NCBI GenBank assembly: GCA_030598125.1
Contig: JAUVQN010000004.1
Coordinates: forward strand, 1-20,737
Length of the DNA stretch: 20,737 bases
Direction: 5' to 3'
Source of the DNA: Coriobacteriia bacterium
GTDB lineage: Bacteria; Actinomycetota; Coriobacteriia; Anaerosomatales; JAUVQN01
The notes beneath the pieces were generated by a model. The model saw nothing but the letters and a program-made list of their open reading frames with translations, made no database searches and was not told the origin of the DNA. The translations under genes and the position numbers were made by a program. Below, one piece after another: positions 7,254-14,654 of the stretch (its first letter is position 1; each line of letters opens with the position of its first letter).

Positions 7254-8573
7254 CTATCCCCGTATGCGGCCGCGGAGAAACCACGTGGAGGCGGTCTCGA
7301 TCCGAACGTCGAGGAAGGTGCCCACGAGCTCCTCGGGTGTTCGTCCCGCGGGCGGGAGGAAGTGGACGATCTTGTTGCCTTCGGTGCGCGCGAGCAGGAG
7401 CGTCCCGTCACGCTTCGACGGCCCTTCCACGAGGACGTCCTGGACGGTACCGACCAGGGCCTCGTTCTTGGTGAGAGCGGACACCTTGACCAGGTCCACG
7501 AGGCGGTCGAAGCGTTCTTGGACGACGTCTCGCGGGACGTGGGCTCCCATGTCCACTGCGGGCGTGCCTTCCCTGGGCGAGTAGATGAACGTGAAAGCCT
7601 GGTCGAAGCGGCAGCGCCCGACGATGTCGAGGGTGTCTTCGAAGTCCTCCTCGGTCTCTCCGGGGAAGCCCACCATGATGTCGGTCGTGAGGGCGATGTC
7701 GGGCACCGCGTCGTAGACGCGATCCACGAGCGCGAGATAGTCGTCGCGGTCGTAGGTGCGCCCCATGCGCTCCAGCACGCGCGAGGAACCGGACTGCACG
7801 GGTAGGTGGAGCCATCGGCAGACCCTCGGCTCATCGGCGAGGACGCGGATGGTCTCGTCGGAGAGGTCCTTGGGGTGACTCGTCGTGAACCTGACTCGCT
7901 GCGGTCCCGCAGCGGATACCGCCTCCAGCAGTTCCGCGAAGCGGGGGTGGCTGTAGAGGTCGCGACCGTACGAGTTCACGTTCTGCCCCAGCAGCGTAAT
8001 CTCGACCACGCCGTCGGCGACGGCGTGGGAGACCTCGTCGACGACGTCCTCGAGCGGCCTGCTCCGCTCCGGTCCCCTCACGCTCGGCACGATGCAGTAC
8101 GTGCAGCGGTTGTCGCAGCCTACCGCGATCGCGATCCATGCGTGCCAGGAGCGGTCTCTGCGCGAAGGGAGCTCGCTTGCCGGTGCAGCGGTCCCATCGG
8201 ACACGCTCACCACAGAGCCGGATGTCTCTGCGCTGCGCAGAAGGGACGGAAGCTCGGCGAGATTCTGGGTGCCGAACACGACGTCGACGTGGGGGTGTCG
8301 CGCGAGGAGGCGCCCACGGTCCTTCTGGCCCACGCACCCGCCCACCGCTATGAGGACGACACGATCGTCTTTGAGGACTTTGAGCGAGGCGAGCTGGCCG
8401 TTCATCCGATCCTCCGCGTGCTCTCGGACACAGCACGTGTTGAACACGACGACGTCAGCGTCCTGGACGTCCCGGACGGGAGTCAGGCCCTCCTCGACGA
8501 GGAGCCCCGCCATGCGTTCCGAGTCGTGGCGGTTCATCTGACAGCCGAACGTGCGTATGTGGAAGGTCTCCAT
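7254..8573 (-). CDS. miaB: tRNA-2-methylthio-N6-dimethylallyladenosine synthase MiaB
   Basis: MiaB is a radical-SAM methylthiotransferase that converts i6A37 to ms2i6A37 in tRNA. The 439-residue protein starts METFHIRTFGCQMN. The N-terminal MTTase domain binds an auxiliary 4Fe-4S cluster through Cys11, Cys47 and Cys80. The radical-SAM cluster ligands are Cys153, Cys157 and Cys160 in GCDNRCTYCIVP. Further family motifs are LLGQNVNSYG and the SGSSRVLERMGRTYDRDDY region; the last 65 residues form a TRAM RNA-binding domain. The retained MNRHDSE segment distinguishes it from RimO. The ATG at 8573 has GGGAGG upstream and lies 4 bases after the PHP-gene stop. The frame is open upstream to 8882, but that stretch is a shadow of the PHP gene. 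Confidence 0.95.
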   Translation of the reverse strand: METFHIRTFGCQMNRHDSERMAGLLVEEGLTPVRDVQDADVVVFNTCCVREHAEDRMNGQLASLKVLKDDRVVLIAVGGCVGQKDRGRLLARHPHVDVVFGTQNLAELPSLLRSAETSGSVVSVSDGTAAPASELPSRRDRSWHAWIAIAVGCDNRCTYCIVPSVRGPERSRPLEDVVDEVSHAVADGVVEITLLGQNVNSYGRDLYSHPRFAELLEAVSAAGPQRVRFTTSHPKDLSDETIRVLADEPRVCRWLHLPVQSGSSRVLERMGRTYDRDDYLALVDRVYDAVPDIALTTDIMVGFPGETEEDFEDTLDIVGRCRFDQAFTFIYSPREGTPAVDMGAHVPRDVVQERFDRLVDLVKVSALTKNEALVGTVQDVLVEGPSKRDGTLLLARTEGNKIVHFLPPAGRTPEELVGTFLDVRIETASTWFLRGRIRG

Positions 8574-8577
8574 GCCG

Positions 8578-9405
8578 TCAACGCCTCCCGGCGGCTTCGA
8601 GGAGACGGGCGACGTCGGCGGAGGGAGGGCCGACGGCGCCGAGTCCAGGTCCCGGATGGTCGGGTCCGTGGTAGTCGGAGCCCCCGGTGACGAGCAGATC
8701 CAGCTCGCTGGCGGCCTCGAGCATGCGCAGAGTGTCGGGACGCGTGTGCTCAGGGTGGTAGGCCTCGATCCCGTCCAGGCCGACGTCGGCAAGTCCTTCG
8801 ATGAGGTCGGCCACGCCCCCGACGCACGGGTGTGCGAGGACCGCGAGCCCGCCGGCGTCGTGGATGACCTCGATGACCTCACTCGGTTCGAGAAGGGGCT
8901 TGCGTCTGTAGAAGGGCCGGTCCCGGCCGATCAGGTCGCTGAAGGCCTCATCGACGGTGGCGACGCTCCTCCGGCCGACGAGCGCGCGAGCGACGTGGCT
9001 GCGTCCGACGGCGCCGCCGCCGGAGTGCGCGAGCACGTCGTCGATGGAGATGGCGTAGCCGGCGTCATCGAGCGCCTCGATCATCGCGACCGCGCGCTCG
9101 AGCCTACCGCGCCTGAGCTCTAGTAGACGCTCCGTGAAGTGGGCGTCGGTGTGGTCGATGAAGTAGCCGAGCACGTGGACGTCACGCTCCCGGTCGAGCG
9201 CAGAGAGCTCCACGGCGGGGATCACGGTGATGCCGAGTGGCTCTCCGGCGTGGAGCGCCGGCGGGACACCTTCCACCGAGTCGTGGTCGCTGACGGCCAG
9301 TACGTCCAGACCTGCGCCGACGGCAGCGCTGACGAGTTCCGATGGTGTGAGGGTGCCGTCAGAGGCGGACGTATGGGTGTGCAGGTCTGCTGAGACGGCT
9401 GGCAC
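8578..9405 (-). CDS. PHP-domain metal phosphoesterase, RNase AM / nucleoside 3',5'-bisphosphatase-like
   Basis: This 275-residue protein is a stand-alone PHP phosphoesterase. It keeps all expected metal-site residues: DLHTHTSASDG (His9, His11, Asp16), SDHDS (Asp40, His41), Glu66 in AVELSA, His77, His137, AHPCVGG (His192), YHPEH (His217) and GGSDYHG (Asp244, His246). The overall pattern resembles the YciV/RNase AM group, which removes phosphate from 3',5'-nucleoside bisphosphates and trims 5' ends of RNA; histidinol phosphatase is less likely without his genes nearby. The start is taken as the GTG at 9405, 11 bases after the spoVS stop, because the frame upstream is spoVS-overlapping and unlike the family. 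No clear ribosome site is seen, so coupling to spoVS is likely. Confidence 0.85.
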   Translation of the reverse strand: MPAVSADLHTHTSASDGTLTPSELVSAAVGAGLDVLAVSDHDSVEGVPPALHAGEPLGITVIPAVELSALDRERDVHVLGYFIDHTDAHFTERLLELRRGRLERAVAMIEALDDAGYAISIDDVLAHSGGGAVGRSHVARALVGRRSVATVDEAFSDLIGRDRPFYRRKPLLEPSEVIEVIHDAGGLAVLAHPCVGGVADLIEGLADVGLDGIEAYHPEHTRPDTLRMLEAASELDLLVTGGSDYHGPDHPGPGLGAVGPPSADVARLLEAAGRR

Positions 9406-9416
9406 GCGTGGGCAGG

Positions 9417-9683
9417 CTAGTGCTGGGGTGTGCGCGGTTCCACGAGGATCCGGATCGCAGTGCGCTCTTCCCCGTTGATGGTGATGTCCGCGAAGGCGGG
9501 CACGCACATGAGATCCATGCCTGAAGGAGCGACGAAGCCACGGGCGATGGCGATGGCCTTCACCGCCTGGTTCAGGGCGCCGGCTCCGACGGTCTGCAAC
9601 TCGGCTGCACCCTGTTCACGGATGACGCCGGCCAACGCCCCTGCGACCGAGTTGGGGTTAGACCTGCTGGAGACCTTGAGCAT
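9417..9683 (-). CDS. spoVS: Stage V sporulation protein S family protein (SpoVS)
   Basis: The 88-residue protein is a complete SpoVS: MLKVSSRSNPNSVAGALAGV at the start, then QTVGAGALNQAVKAIAIARG and DITINGEERTAIRI. SpoVS is a small Alba-like domain that in Bacillus is needed for later sporulation stages; it is also found in many bacteria that do not sporulate, where its function is unknown. The ATG at 9683 has an AGGAGG ribosome site about 11 bases upstream. It is 148 bases downstream of the GHKL ATPase gene and 11 bases upstream of the PHP gene. The rny-spoVS-miaB order recalls the Bacillus rny-ymdB-spoVS-miaB region. Nothing else here suggests spore formation. Confidence 0.94.
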   Translation of the reverse strand: MLKVSSRSNPNSVAGALAGVIREQGAAELQTVGAGALNQAVKAIAIARGFVAPSGMDLMCVPAFADITINGEERTAIRILVEPRTPQH

Positions 9684-9788
9684 TTCCACGGGCTCCTCCT
9701 GTGCGGCGTCTATGGTGCGATGTGTGCTACGACTGTGCTGCATATGTGCCGCCGTCAGTCTAGGAATCAGGTAACGGCCCCCGCGGCG

Positions 9789-9824
9789 GACTATGAGTAT
9801 ACAGTATGTATCGGCACGAATCGG
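9789..9824 (-). promoter_or_regulatory. Candidate spoVS promoter region
   Basis: The 148-base gap between the GHKL gene and spoVS is locally AT-rich here. The minus strand shows TATACT (9797-9802) preceded by TG, about 115 bases before the spoVS start. No -35 matching a vegetative or sigma-H consensus was recognised. A loose 7-base inverted repeat, TGAGTAT and ATACTCA, flanks the segment. Confidence 0.3.
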
Positions 9825-9831
9825 TGGATAC

Positions 9832-10902
9832 TCAGTCCTCTTTCTCGATCTGGAAGCGGACGCGTATCTCATCCTTCGTGACTGTGACGCGCGGTTCGCC
9901 CTTAAGATGAAGGTAGTAGCGCTGCGAGAGCGTGTCGAAAGCGTCCTGGAGCTCGCGCTTGAAATCCTCGAGGTCGCTTCCGTGGATCCGGACACTCCGG
10001 CGGTCCTTGTAGATGTCGATGGTGGGCTCCGCCTCCGGCTCTTCCTCCTCGACGGCGTGATCCCACACGGAATCCAGAGGCGCGAGTTCCTGGGAGAGGA
10101 TCCTGTGCCCAGTCCGCTCCGAGATGTCGAGCCCGAGTCGCGCTGAGGCGGCGACGAGCTCGGCGGCATCCGCGCTGGCAGCGGGCCTCTGCCAGAGAGG
10201 GAATCGGGCGTCGTCGTCGGCGAACATGAGCTCGCTCGCGTCGAGGGCCTTCCGCGCGTCGGCACACATCGTCGAGACGATCTCGGTGGGTGACCCGAAG
10301 TAGACGTCGACGTCGGGGTGGTCGCAGGCGAACTCGACGACGCGGCGCACAATGTTGTGCGGGCCGCGCACGACGTCGGGTCCGTCGGAGGAGTTCTCGA
10401 CGACGGGCCAGGTGGACTGATCCGCGCGCTCCCCCAACACCTCGGTGTCGGCCACGACCTGGATGGCGAGACCTCGGTGTGGCGCCGACACCACCGTCGC
10501 GTCGCGCACGCTGGAGCGCACGGAGAAGAGGGCCATGCCTCGGCCGTGGACGCCCCACCTGTCGGTGGTCATCGTGTCGAGCTTGGATGTCACACGCGGT
10601 TCGAAGATGCGGTCCTGGAGGTGTCCGGGCACGCCGGCACCGTCATCGACGACGACGAGCGTGCGCAACTCACCGTCCCGGCTAGTGGCCACGAAGATGC
10701 GTTTCGCATGAGCGTCGCGAGAGTTCCTGAGAAGCTCGACCACCACGTCCTCGAAGCCCTGGATATCGTGCTCGGCCTGGCGCCGTTCCGCCTCCGAGAC
10801 GCGGAGTCGGACGTAGCCGTCACCGAGGTCTTCCTCGACCTTGAGATACTCCTCGCCCGAGACCGACGCGACGAGGTCTATGAGCGGGTCGTGGTCTGGC
10901 AT
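9832..10902 (-). CDS. Orphan GHKL-type ATPase of unknown function
   Basis: The 356-residue soluble protein has a GHKL (gyrase/Hsp90/histidine kinase/MutL) ATP-binding domain in its first half. The N-box is VVELLRNSRDAHA with Glu56, Asn60 and Asp63; G1 is DDGAGVP (86-92); a lid-like stretch ends in WGVHGRGMALFS with Gly117, Gly120 and Gly122. Glu56 resembles the water-activating residue of Hsp90/MutL/GyrB rather than classical kinases. There is no phospho-acceptor histidine domain, sensor or membrane segment. A middle region (about 200-290) is unassigned, and an acidic stretch (EEEEPEAEP) precedes a basic/acidic C-terminal domain (about 290-356). The ATG at 10902 has a weak ribosome site. It lies between rny and spoVS, where Bacillus has ymdB. 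It might be a MutL/Hsp90-like machine or an anti-sigma-type kinase; I cannot assign a reaction. Confidence 0.85.
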   Translation of the reverse strand: MPDHDPLIDLVASVSGEEYLKVEEDLGDGYVRLRVSEAERRQAEHDIQGFEDVVVELLRNSRDAHAKRIFVATSRDGELRTLVVVDDGAGVPGHLQDRIFEPRVTSKLDTMTTDRWGVHGRGMALFSVRSSVRDATVVSAPHRGLAIQVVADTEVLGERADQSTWPVVENSSDGPDVVRGPHNIVRRVVEFACDHPDVDVYFGSPTEIVSTMCADARKALDASELMFADDDARFPLWQRPAASADAAELVAASARLGLDISERTGHRILSQELAPLDSVWDHAVEEEEPEAEPTIDIYKDRRSVRIHGSDLEDFKRELQDAFDTLSQRYYLHLKGEPRVTVTKDEIRVRFQIEKED

Positions 10903-10920
10903 CTCGTCTCACTCACACAC

Positions 10921-10949
10921 GAAGGGGACCGTATGTGACGGTCCCCTTC
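10921..10949 (-). terminator. Perfect 12-bp inverted repeat between rny and the GHKL gene (terminator, leader hairpin or operator)
   Basis: GAAGGGGACCGT and its exact complement flank a 5-base loop (10933-10937). It lies 60 bases after the rny stop and 18 bases before the GHKL start codon. On the minus-strand transcript the stem ends in CCCCUUC followed by GUGUGUGAG, so there is no U-tract and an intrinsic terminator would be weak. An mRNA-stabilising or processing hairpin, or a dyad operator, fits equally well. Confidence 0.5.
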
Positions 10950-11009
10950 CGCATGACTGGTAGCCGCATCACATGCTGGACGCGGTCGAGTCCTTCGTCA
11001 ACGTGGCCA

Positions 11010-12548
11010 TCACTTGGCATACTCGACGGCTCGACTCTCGCGTATGACCATGACCTTGATCTGTCCGGGGTAGTCGAGCTCGTGCTCGATCTCTCCAGCG
11101 AGATCTCTCGCGAGCACAGCGGTGTCCGCGTCGCTCAGATCCTCGGGCTTCACCATGACCCGAAGCTCGCGTCCAGCCTGCATCGCGTAGCACTTCTCCA
11201 CACCCTTGTGCTGCTCAGCGAGGGACTCGAGCTTCTCGAGACGTTTGATGTAGCTCTCGAGGGTCTCTCTGCGCGCGCCGGGTCGGGCAGCGGAGATGGC
11301 GTCGGCGGCCTGTACGAGAACGGCCTCCACGGTGGATGGCTCGACGTCCGCGTGATGCGCCTCGATGCAGTGGACGACGGGTTCGGGCTCGCCGAGTCTC
11401 CGGGCGAGCTCCGCGCCGATGACCGCATGGCCGCCTTCGGTCTCGTGGTCGATAGCCTTGCCGATGTCGTGGAGGAGCCCGGCCCGCTTCGCGAGCTTCT
11501 TGTCGGCCCCGAGCTCGGCGGCCATCACGCTGGCGAGATGTGCGACCTCGAGCGAGTGCTTGAGCACGTTCTGCCCGTACGACGTCCGGAACTTGAGGCG
11601 TCCGAGGGTGCGGATGAGCTCCGCGTGGAGCCCGTGGACGTCGGAGTCGAACACGGCCTGGTCACCGGCTTCCCGTATCTGCTGGTCCACGAGGGTCTGG
11701 GCCTTCTGGAACATCTCCTCGATGCGGGCGGGGTGGATGCGTCCGTCGGCGATGAGGCTCTCGAGCGTGACACGTGCCACCTCCCGGCGGACAGGGTCGA
11801 AGCTGGAGAGGATGACCGCCTCGGGGGTGTCGTCGATGATCATGTTGATCCCCGTGAGCGACTCGAACGCGCGGATGTTGCGCCCCTCGCGGCCGATGAT
11901 GCGGCCCTTCAGGTCGTCGCTCGGGATGTGGATGACCGAGACCGTCGACTCCGCGGTGTGGTCGGCGGCGACCCGCTGGATCGCGATGCTGACCACGTTC
12001 CTGGCCTTCTTGTCGGCCTCTTCCCTGGCTCGGGCCTCCGTCTCGCGGATCATGGCGGCGGCCTCGTGTTTCACCTCGTCCTCTATCCTGCGAAGCAGGA
12101 GGTTGCGGGCCTCTTCCGAGGTCATGCCGGCCACGGACTCGATTCGTGCTCGCTCCTCGGCCATGAGCGCGTGGAGCTCCTCCTCACGCTTCTGGACCTG
12201 CCCCTGCAGGCTCGAAAGCTGCTGCTCTCGCGCCTCCAGGGACTCGGAGCGACGTTCCAGGTTCTCCTCGCGCTGGATGAGCCGGCTCTCGATCGAGTTG
12301 AGCTCCTTGCGGCGCTCCTTGATCTCCTCCTCGGTCTTGGCCTTCATCCTGAAGACCTCGTCCTTGGCCTCGATCAACGTCTCTTTCTTGAGGGTCTCGC
12401 CCTGTCTCTCGGCGTCCGCCAGGATCCGCTCGGCAGACTCGAGGGCGCGTTTGCCGCGCGCGTCGAGCATCACCTTGCGCATCACGAATCCTACGACGCC
12501 GCCGATGAGGAGAGCCACGACTACGATGAGCAGATCGCCTGCGCTCAC
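11010..12548 (-). CDS. rny: Ribonuclease Y, membrane-anchored endoribonuclease
   Basis: RNase Y starts mRNA decay by endonucleolytic cuts at the inner face of the membrane. From the GTG at 12548 the protein is 512 residues, typical. It has an N-terminal transmembrane helix (about 5-24, DLLIVVVALLIGGVVGFVM), a long charged coiled coil (about 30-185), a KH domain with GRIIGREGRNI (215-225), and an HD domain whose metal ligands include His331 in HSLEVAHL and His360-Asp361 in LLHDIGKAIDHE. An ATG at 12575 is in frame, but the GTG has an ideal AAAGGAG ribosome site 6 bases upstream and puts the membrane helix at the extreme N-terminus, as in homologues. recX is upstream across a 326-base gap. Confidence 0.96.
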   Translation of the reverse strand: MSAGDLLIVVVALLIGGVVGFVMRKVMLDARGKRALESAERILADAERQGETLKKETLIEAKDEVFRMKAKTEEEIKERRKELNSIESRLIQREENLERRSESLEAREQQLSSLQGQVQKREEELHALMAEERARIESVAGMTSEEARNLLLRRIEDEVKHEAAAMIRETEARAREEADKKARNVVSIAIQRVAADHTAESTVSVIHIPSDDLKGRIIGREGRNIRAFESLTGINMIIDDTPEAVILSSFDPVRREVARVTLESLIADGRIHPARIEEMFQKAQTLVDQQIREAGDQAVFDSDVHGLHAELIRTLGRLKFRTSYGQNVLKHSLEVAHLASVMAAELGADKKLAKRAGLLHDIGKAIDHETEGGHAVIGAELARRLGEPEPVVHCIEAHHADVEPSTVEAVLVQAADAISAARPGARRETLESYIKRLEKLESLAEQHKGVEKCYAMQAGRELRVMVKPEDLSDADTAVLARDLAGEIEHELDYPGQIKVMVIRESRAVEYAK

Positions 12549-12874
12549 GTGCGACTCCTTTCGACGGTGTGCCAACGTCGCGGCGCCCGAGCCGGCGCGT
12601 CACAAGACGTGCGATGGCTCGTGCCTGGAGTCCGGTCTTCACCGTCGGAGGACCATCGCGGTCCCCTATCGGGTCGAGGCCGGTCGCCTCGGCGCCCGGC
12701 AAGTGTGATTAAGCTATGTATGCGGGATGTCGCCGATCGGAGCGCTTCTGCGCTCGGAGCGGACGACGTTGGTTCGTTGGAGACGGCGCCACATACAACA
12801 TGCCGCCTGGACTCCTTCCAGAGCGACACGATCCCATTTGCCGAGGCAATCGTATCTTCAGGGTCGTACCGGGG
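12549..12874. other. 326-base intergenic region between recX and rny
   Basis: No convincing gene is seen on either strand. The minus strand holds a short frame of about 30 codons behind a GGAAGGAG-like site, but its codon use is poor. A small hairpin, GAGCGC-TTCT-GCGCTC, lies at about 12740-12755. No -35/-10 pair good enough to name as the rny promoter was found. As the longest gap in an otherwise compact run, it probably carries the rny promoter and leader. Confidence 0.5.
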
Positions 12875-13492
12875 TCAAGCGATCACGGACGTGGCGGCGC
12901 GACGCGCGATATCGGGCGCGTAGCCGCGTCGGATCAGGCGTGTCGCGAGCCGCCGTTCGTCGTCAGACGAGCGGACGAGACGGACGGCGAGGTCGAGTGC
13001 GCGGGACTCCTCGAGCTCGGCAGGGCAGTACCGGGTGGCGACATCCGAGGCCACGTTCGCCGGGATGCCTCGTCGCGCCAGTTCGCGTTCGACGCCTCGC
13101 CGACCGCGCAGTTCCGTCTCGGCGAACGTCCGGGCGAGCGAATCCGCGAGGCGAGCATCGTCGAGGAGGCCCAGATCCGCGAGTCGGACGACGGCGGCGG
13201 CAGCGACTCCCTCGGGGTACCCGTCGTCTCGGAGACGTGCCTCGAGTCGCGAGCAAGACCGATCTCGGGCTGAGAGGAGGGTGAGGGCCCGGTCTCTGGC
13301 GAACGCGGGTTCGACTGCGGCGATGCGTTCGAGGAGCTCGTCAGGTCCCACGAGTGCACCCACCTGGAGATCCAGCTCCCTGACGACGTCCACTGAGGTG
13401 GTGCGGAAGGCATCGTCGGCAAGATAGATGCGGCGGCGCCGGGTCCCTCGCGGCCCCGGTCGGAGCTCGGTGATGGCGATCGGCGCGTCCAC
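12875..13492 (-). CDS. recX: Regulatory protein RecX
   Basis: RecX binds RecA filaments and limits RecA activity. From the GTG at 13492 the protein is 205 residues, in the family range. It is built of repeated three-helix units. The centre has SCSRLEARLRDDGYPEGVAAAAVVRLADLGLLDDARLA-type spacing, with LGLLDDARLADSLARTF (about 107-123), then GRRGVERELARRGI, and a final LIRRGYAPDIARRA. All are characteristic of RecX. The start is 13 bases after the recA stop; longer upstream starts would fall inside recA. There is no strong ribosome site, which fits translational coupling to recA. The recA-recX pairing means it should be induced with recA by DNA damage. The N-terminal 25 residues are arginine-rich. 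Confidence 0.88.
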   Translation of the reverse strand: MDAPIAITELRPGPRGTRRRRIYLADDAFRTTSVDVVRELDLQVGALVGPDELLERIAAVEPAFARDRALTLLSARDRSCSRLEARLRDDGYPEGVAAAAVVRLADLGLLDDARLADSLARTFAETELRGRRGVERELARRGIPANVASDVATRYCPAELEESRALDLAVRLVRSSDDERRLATRLIRRGYAPDIARRAATSVIA

Positions 13493-13505
13493 GACTTGAG
13501 GGGTT

Positions 13506-14606
13506 CTAGCTCGTGGTCTCCGCGGTCTCCACCGTCTCGGCAGGCTTCGTCTCCGTCTTCGTGTCCGCCGACGGCGTGGACGAGCCGTTGGGGAGGCCGA
13601 GACTCTCGCGGACCTGCCGCTCGAGCGTATCGCGGAGGTCTCCGTGCTCCTTGAGGAAGTCCTTGGCGGCCTCCCGGCCCTGTCCGAGGCGTTCCTCACC
13701 GTAGGTGTACCAGGCACCGGACTTGGCGACGACACCCTCCTCCACCCCGAGGTCGAGGAGGCTGCCCTCCTTGGAGATCCCGTAGCCGTACATGATGTCG
13801 AACTCGGCCATCCTGAATGGAGGCGCGACCTTGTTCTTGACGACCTTCGCTCGTACACGGTTGCCGATGAGCTCGGTCCCCTGCTTGATGGAGTCGATGC
13901 GCCTGATGTCGATTCGCACGGAGGCGTAGAACTTGAGCGCGCGGCCGCCCGAGGTCGTCTCGGGGCTGCCGAACATGACGCCGATCTTCTCCCGGAGCTG
14001 GTTGATGAAGACGCAGGTGGTCTTCGACTTGGAGACGGAACCCGCGAGCTTCCGCAGCGCCTGGCTCATCAGGCGTGCCTGCAGACCGACCTGCTGGTCA
14101 CCGATCTCCCCTTCGAGCTCCGCTCGCGGGACCAAGGCGGCCACCGAGTCGATGACGATGATGTCGACCGCACCGGAGCGCACGAGCATGTCGGTGATCT
14201 CGAGGGCCTGCTCACCTGTGTCCGGCTGGGATATGAGCACGTCCTCGATGCAGACGCCGAGTCGCTTGGTGTACGAGGGGTCGAGCGCATGCTCCGCATC
14301 GATGAAGGCCGCGATGCCGCCTTGCTGCTGAGCCTCCGCGATGATCTGCAGAGCGAGGGTCGTCTTGCCCGAGGACTCAGGCCCGAAGATCTCGACGACG
14401 CGGCCGCGAGGGACTCCCCCGATGCCGAGAGCTGCGTCGAGGGCGAGCGAGCCGGTCGGGATCGCAGGTACCGATGCCTGGTCCGCGTGCTCACCCACGC
14501 GCATGAGCGAGCCCTTGCCGAACTTCCGGTCGATCTGCTCTTTCGTGAGTTCGAGGACCTTGTCGACCTTGTCGCGTTCCACCTTGTCGACCTTGTCGCG
14601 TTCCAT
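13506..14606 (-). CDS. recA: RecA recombinase
   Basis: RecA forms filaments on single-stranded DNA, performs strand exchange and triggers LexA cleavage. The 366-residue protein has Walker A GPESSGKT (75-82), the core motif FIDAEHALDP (101-110), Walker B IIVIDSVAALVP, loop 1 LEGEIGDQQVG, loop 2 region FINQLREKIGVMFGSPETTSGG, and the C-terminal domain with GISKEGSLLDLG. The C-terminal tail is rich in Thr, Glu and Pro. The first 17 residues are unusual: an eight-residue unit, ERDKVDKV, occurs twice because of an exact 24-base tandem duplication. The ATG at 14606 has a GGGAGGAG ribosome site. An internal GTG at 14582 would start at the second copy but lacks one. Expression is from an SOS-controlled promoter at the thpR end. 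Confidence 0.98.
   Translation of the reverse strand: MERDKVDKVERDKVDKVLELTKEQIDRKFGKGSLMRVGEHADQASVPAIPTGSLALDAALGIGGVPRGRVVEIFGPESSGKTTLALQIIAEAQQQGGIAAFIDAEHALDPSYTKRLGVCIEDVLISQPDTGEQALEITDMLVRSGAVDIIVIDSVAALVPRAELEGEIGDQQVGLQARLMSQALRKLAGSVSKSKTTCVFINQLREKIGVMFGSPETTSGGRALKFYASVRIDIRRIDSIKQGTELIGNRVRAKVVKNKVAPPFRMAEFDIMYGYGISKEGSLLDLGVEEGVVAKSGAWYTYGEERLGQGREAAKDFLKEHGDLRDTLERQVRESLGLPNGSSTPSADTKTETKPAETVETAETTS
14557..14604 (-). repeat. Exact 24-bp tandem duplication at the 5' end of recA
   Basis: Positions 14557-14580 and 14581-14604 are identical base for base. In frame they encode ERDKVDKV twice (residues 2-17). Each unit itself contains two copies of GACAAGGT. RecA proteins normally have a single short N-terminal stretch before the conserved QIxxxFGKGS, so one copy is an insertion relative to the usual length. 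Confidence 0.95.
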
Positions 14607-14654
14607 GGTGCGCTCCTCCCGCGGTCACGGCCGACTCCCTCGGGGCCGGCACGA

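Noticed and set aside
5673..7805. A 710-codon plus-strand frame opposite the MEMO/AMMECR1 fusion
   Set aside because: The opposite strand encodes well-recognised families over the same span; the plus frame shows only Arg/Glu/Gly-rich shadow sequence.
9790..9830. TGAGTAT...ATACTCA inverted repeat upstream of spoVS as a terminator
   Set aside because: The arms are only 7 bases, AT-rich and separated by too long a loop; at best a weak operator.
12719..12811. A roughly 30-codon frame on the minus strand in the recX-rny gap
   Set aside because: It has a possible ribosome site, but its codon use (including ATA) is unlike the neighbours and it has no recognisable feature.
10935..12923. A 662-codon open frame on the plus strand opposite rny
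   Set aside because: It mirrors rny codon by codon, has no recognisable domain and repetitive composition. Long antisense frames are expected at this GC content.
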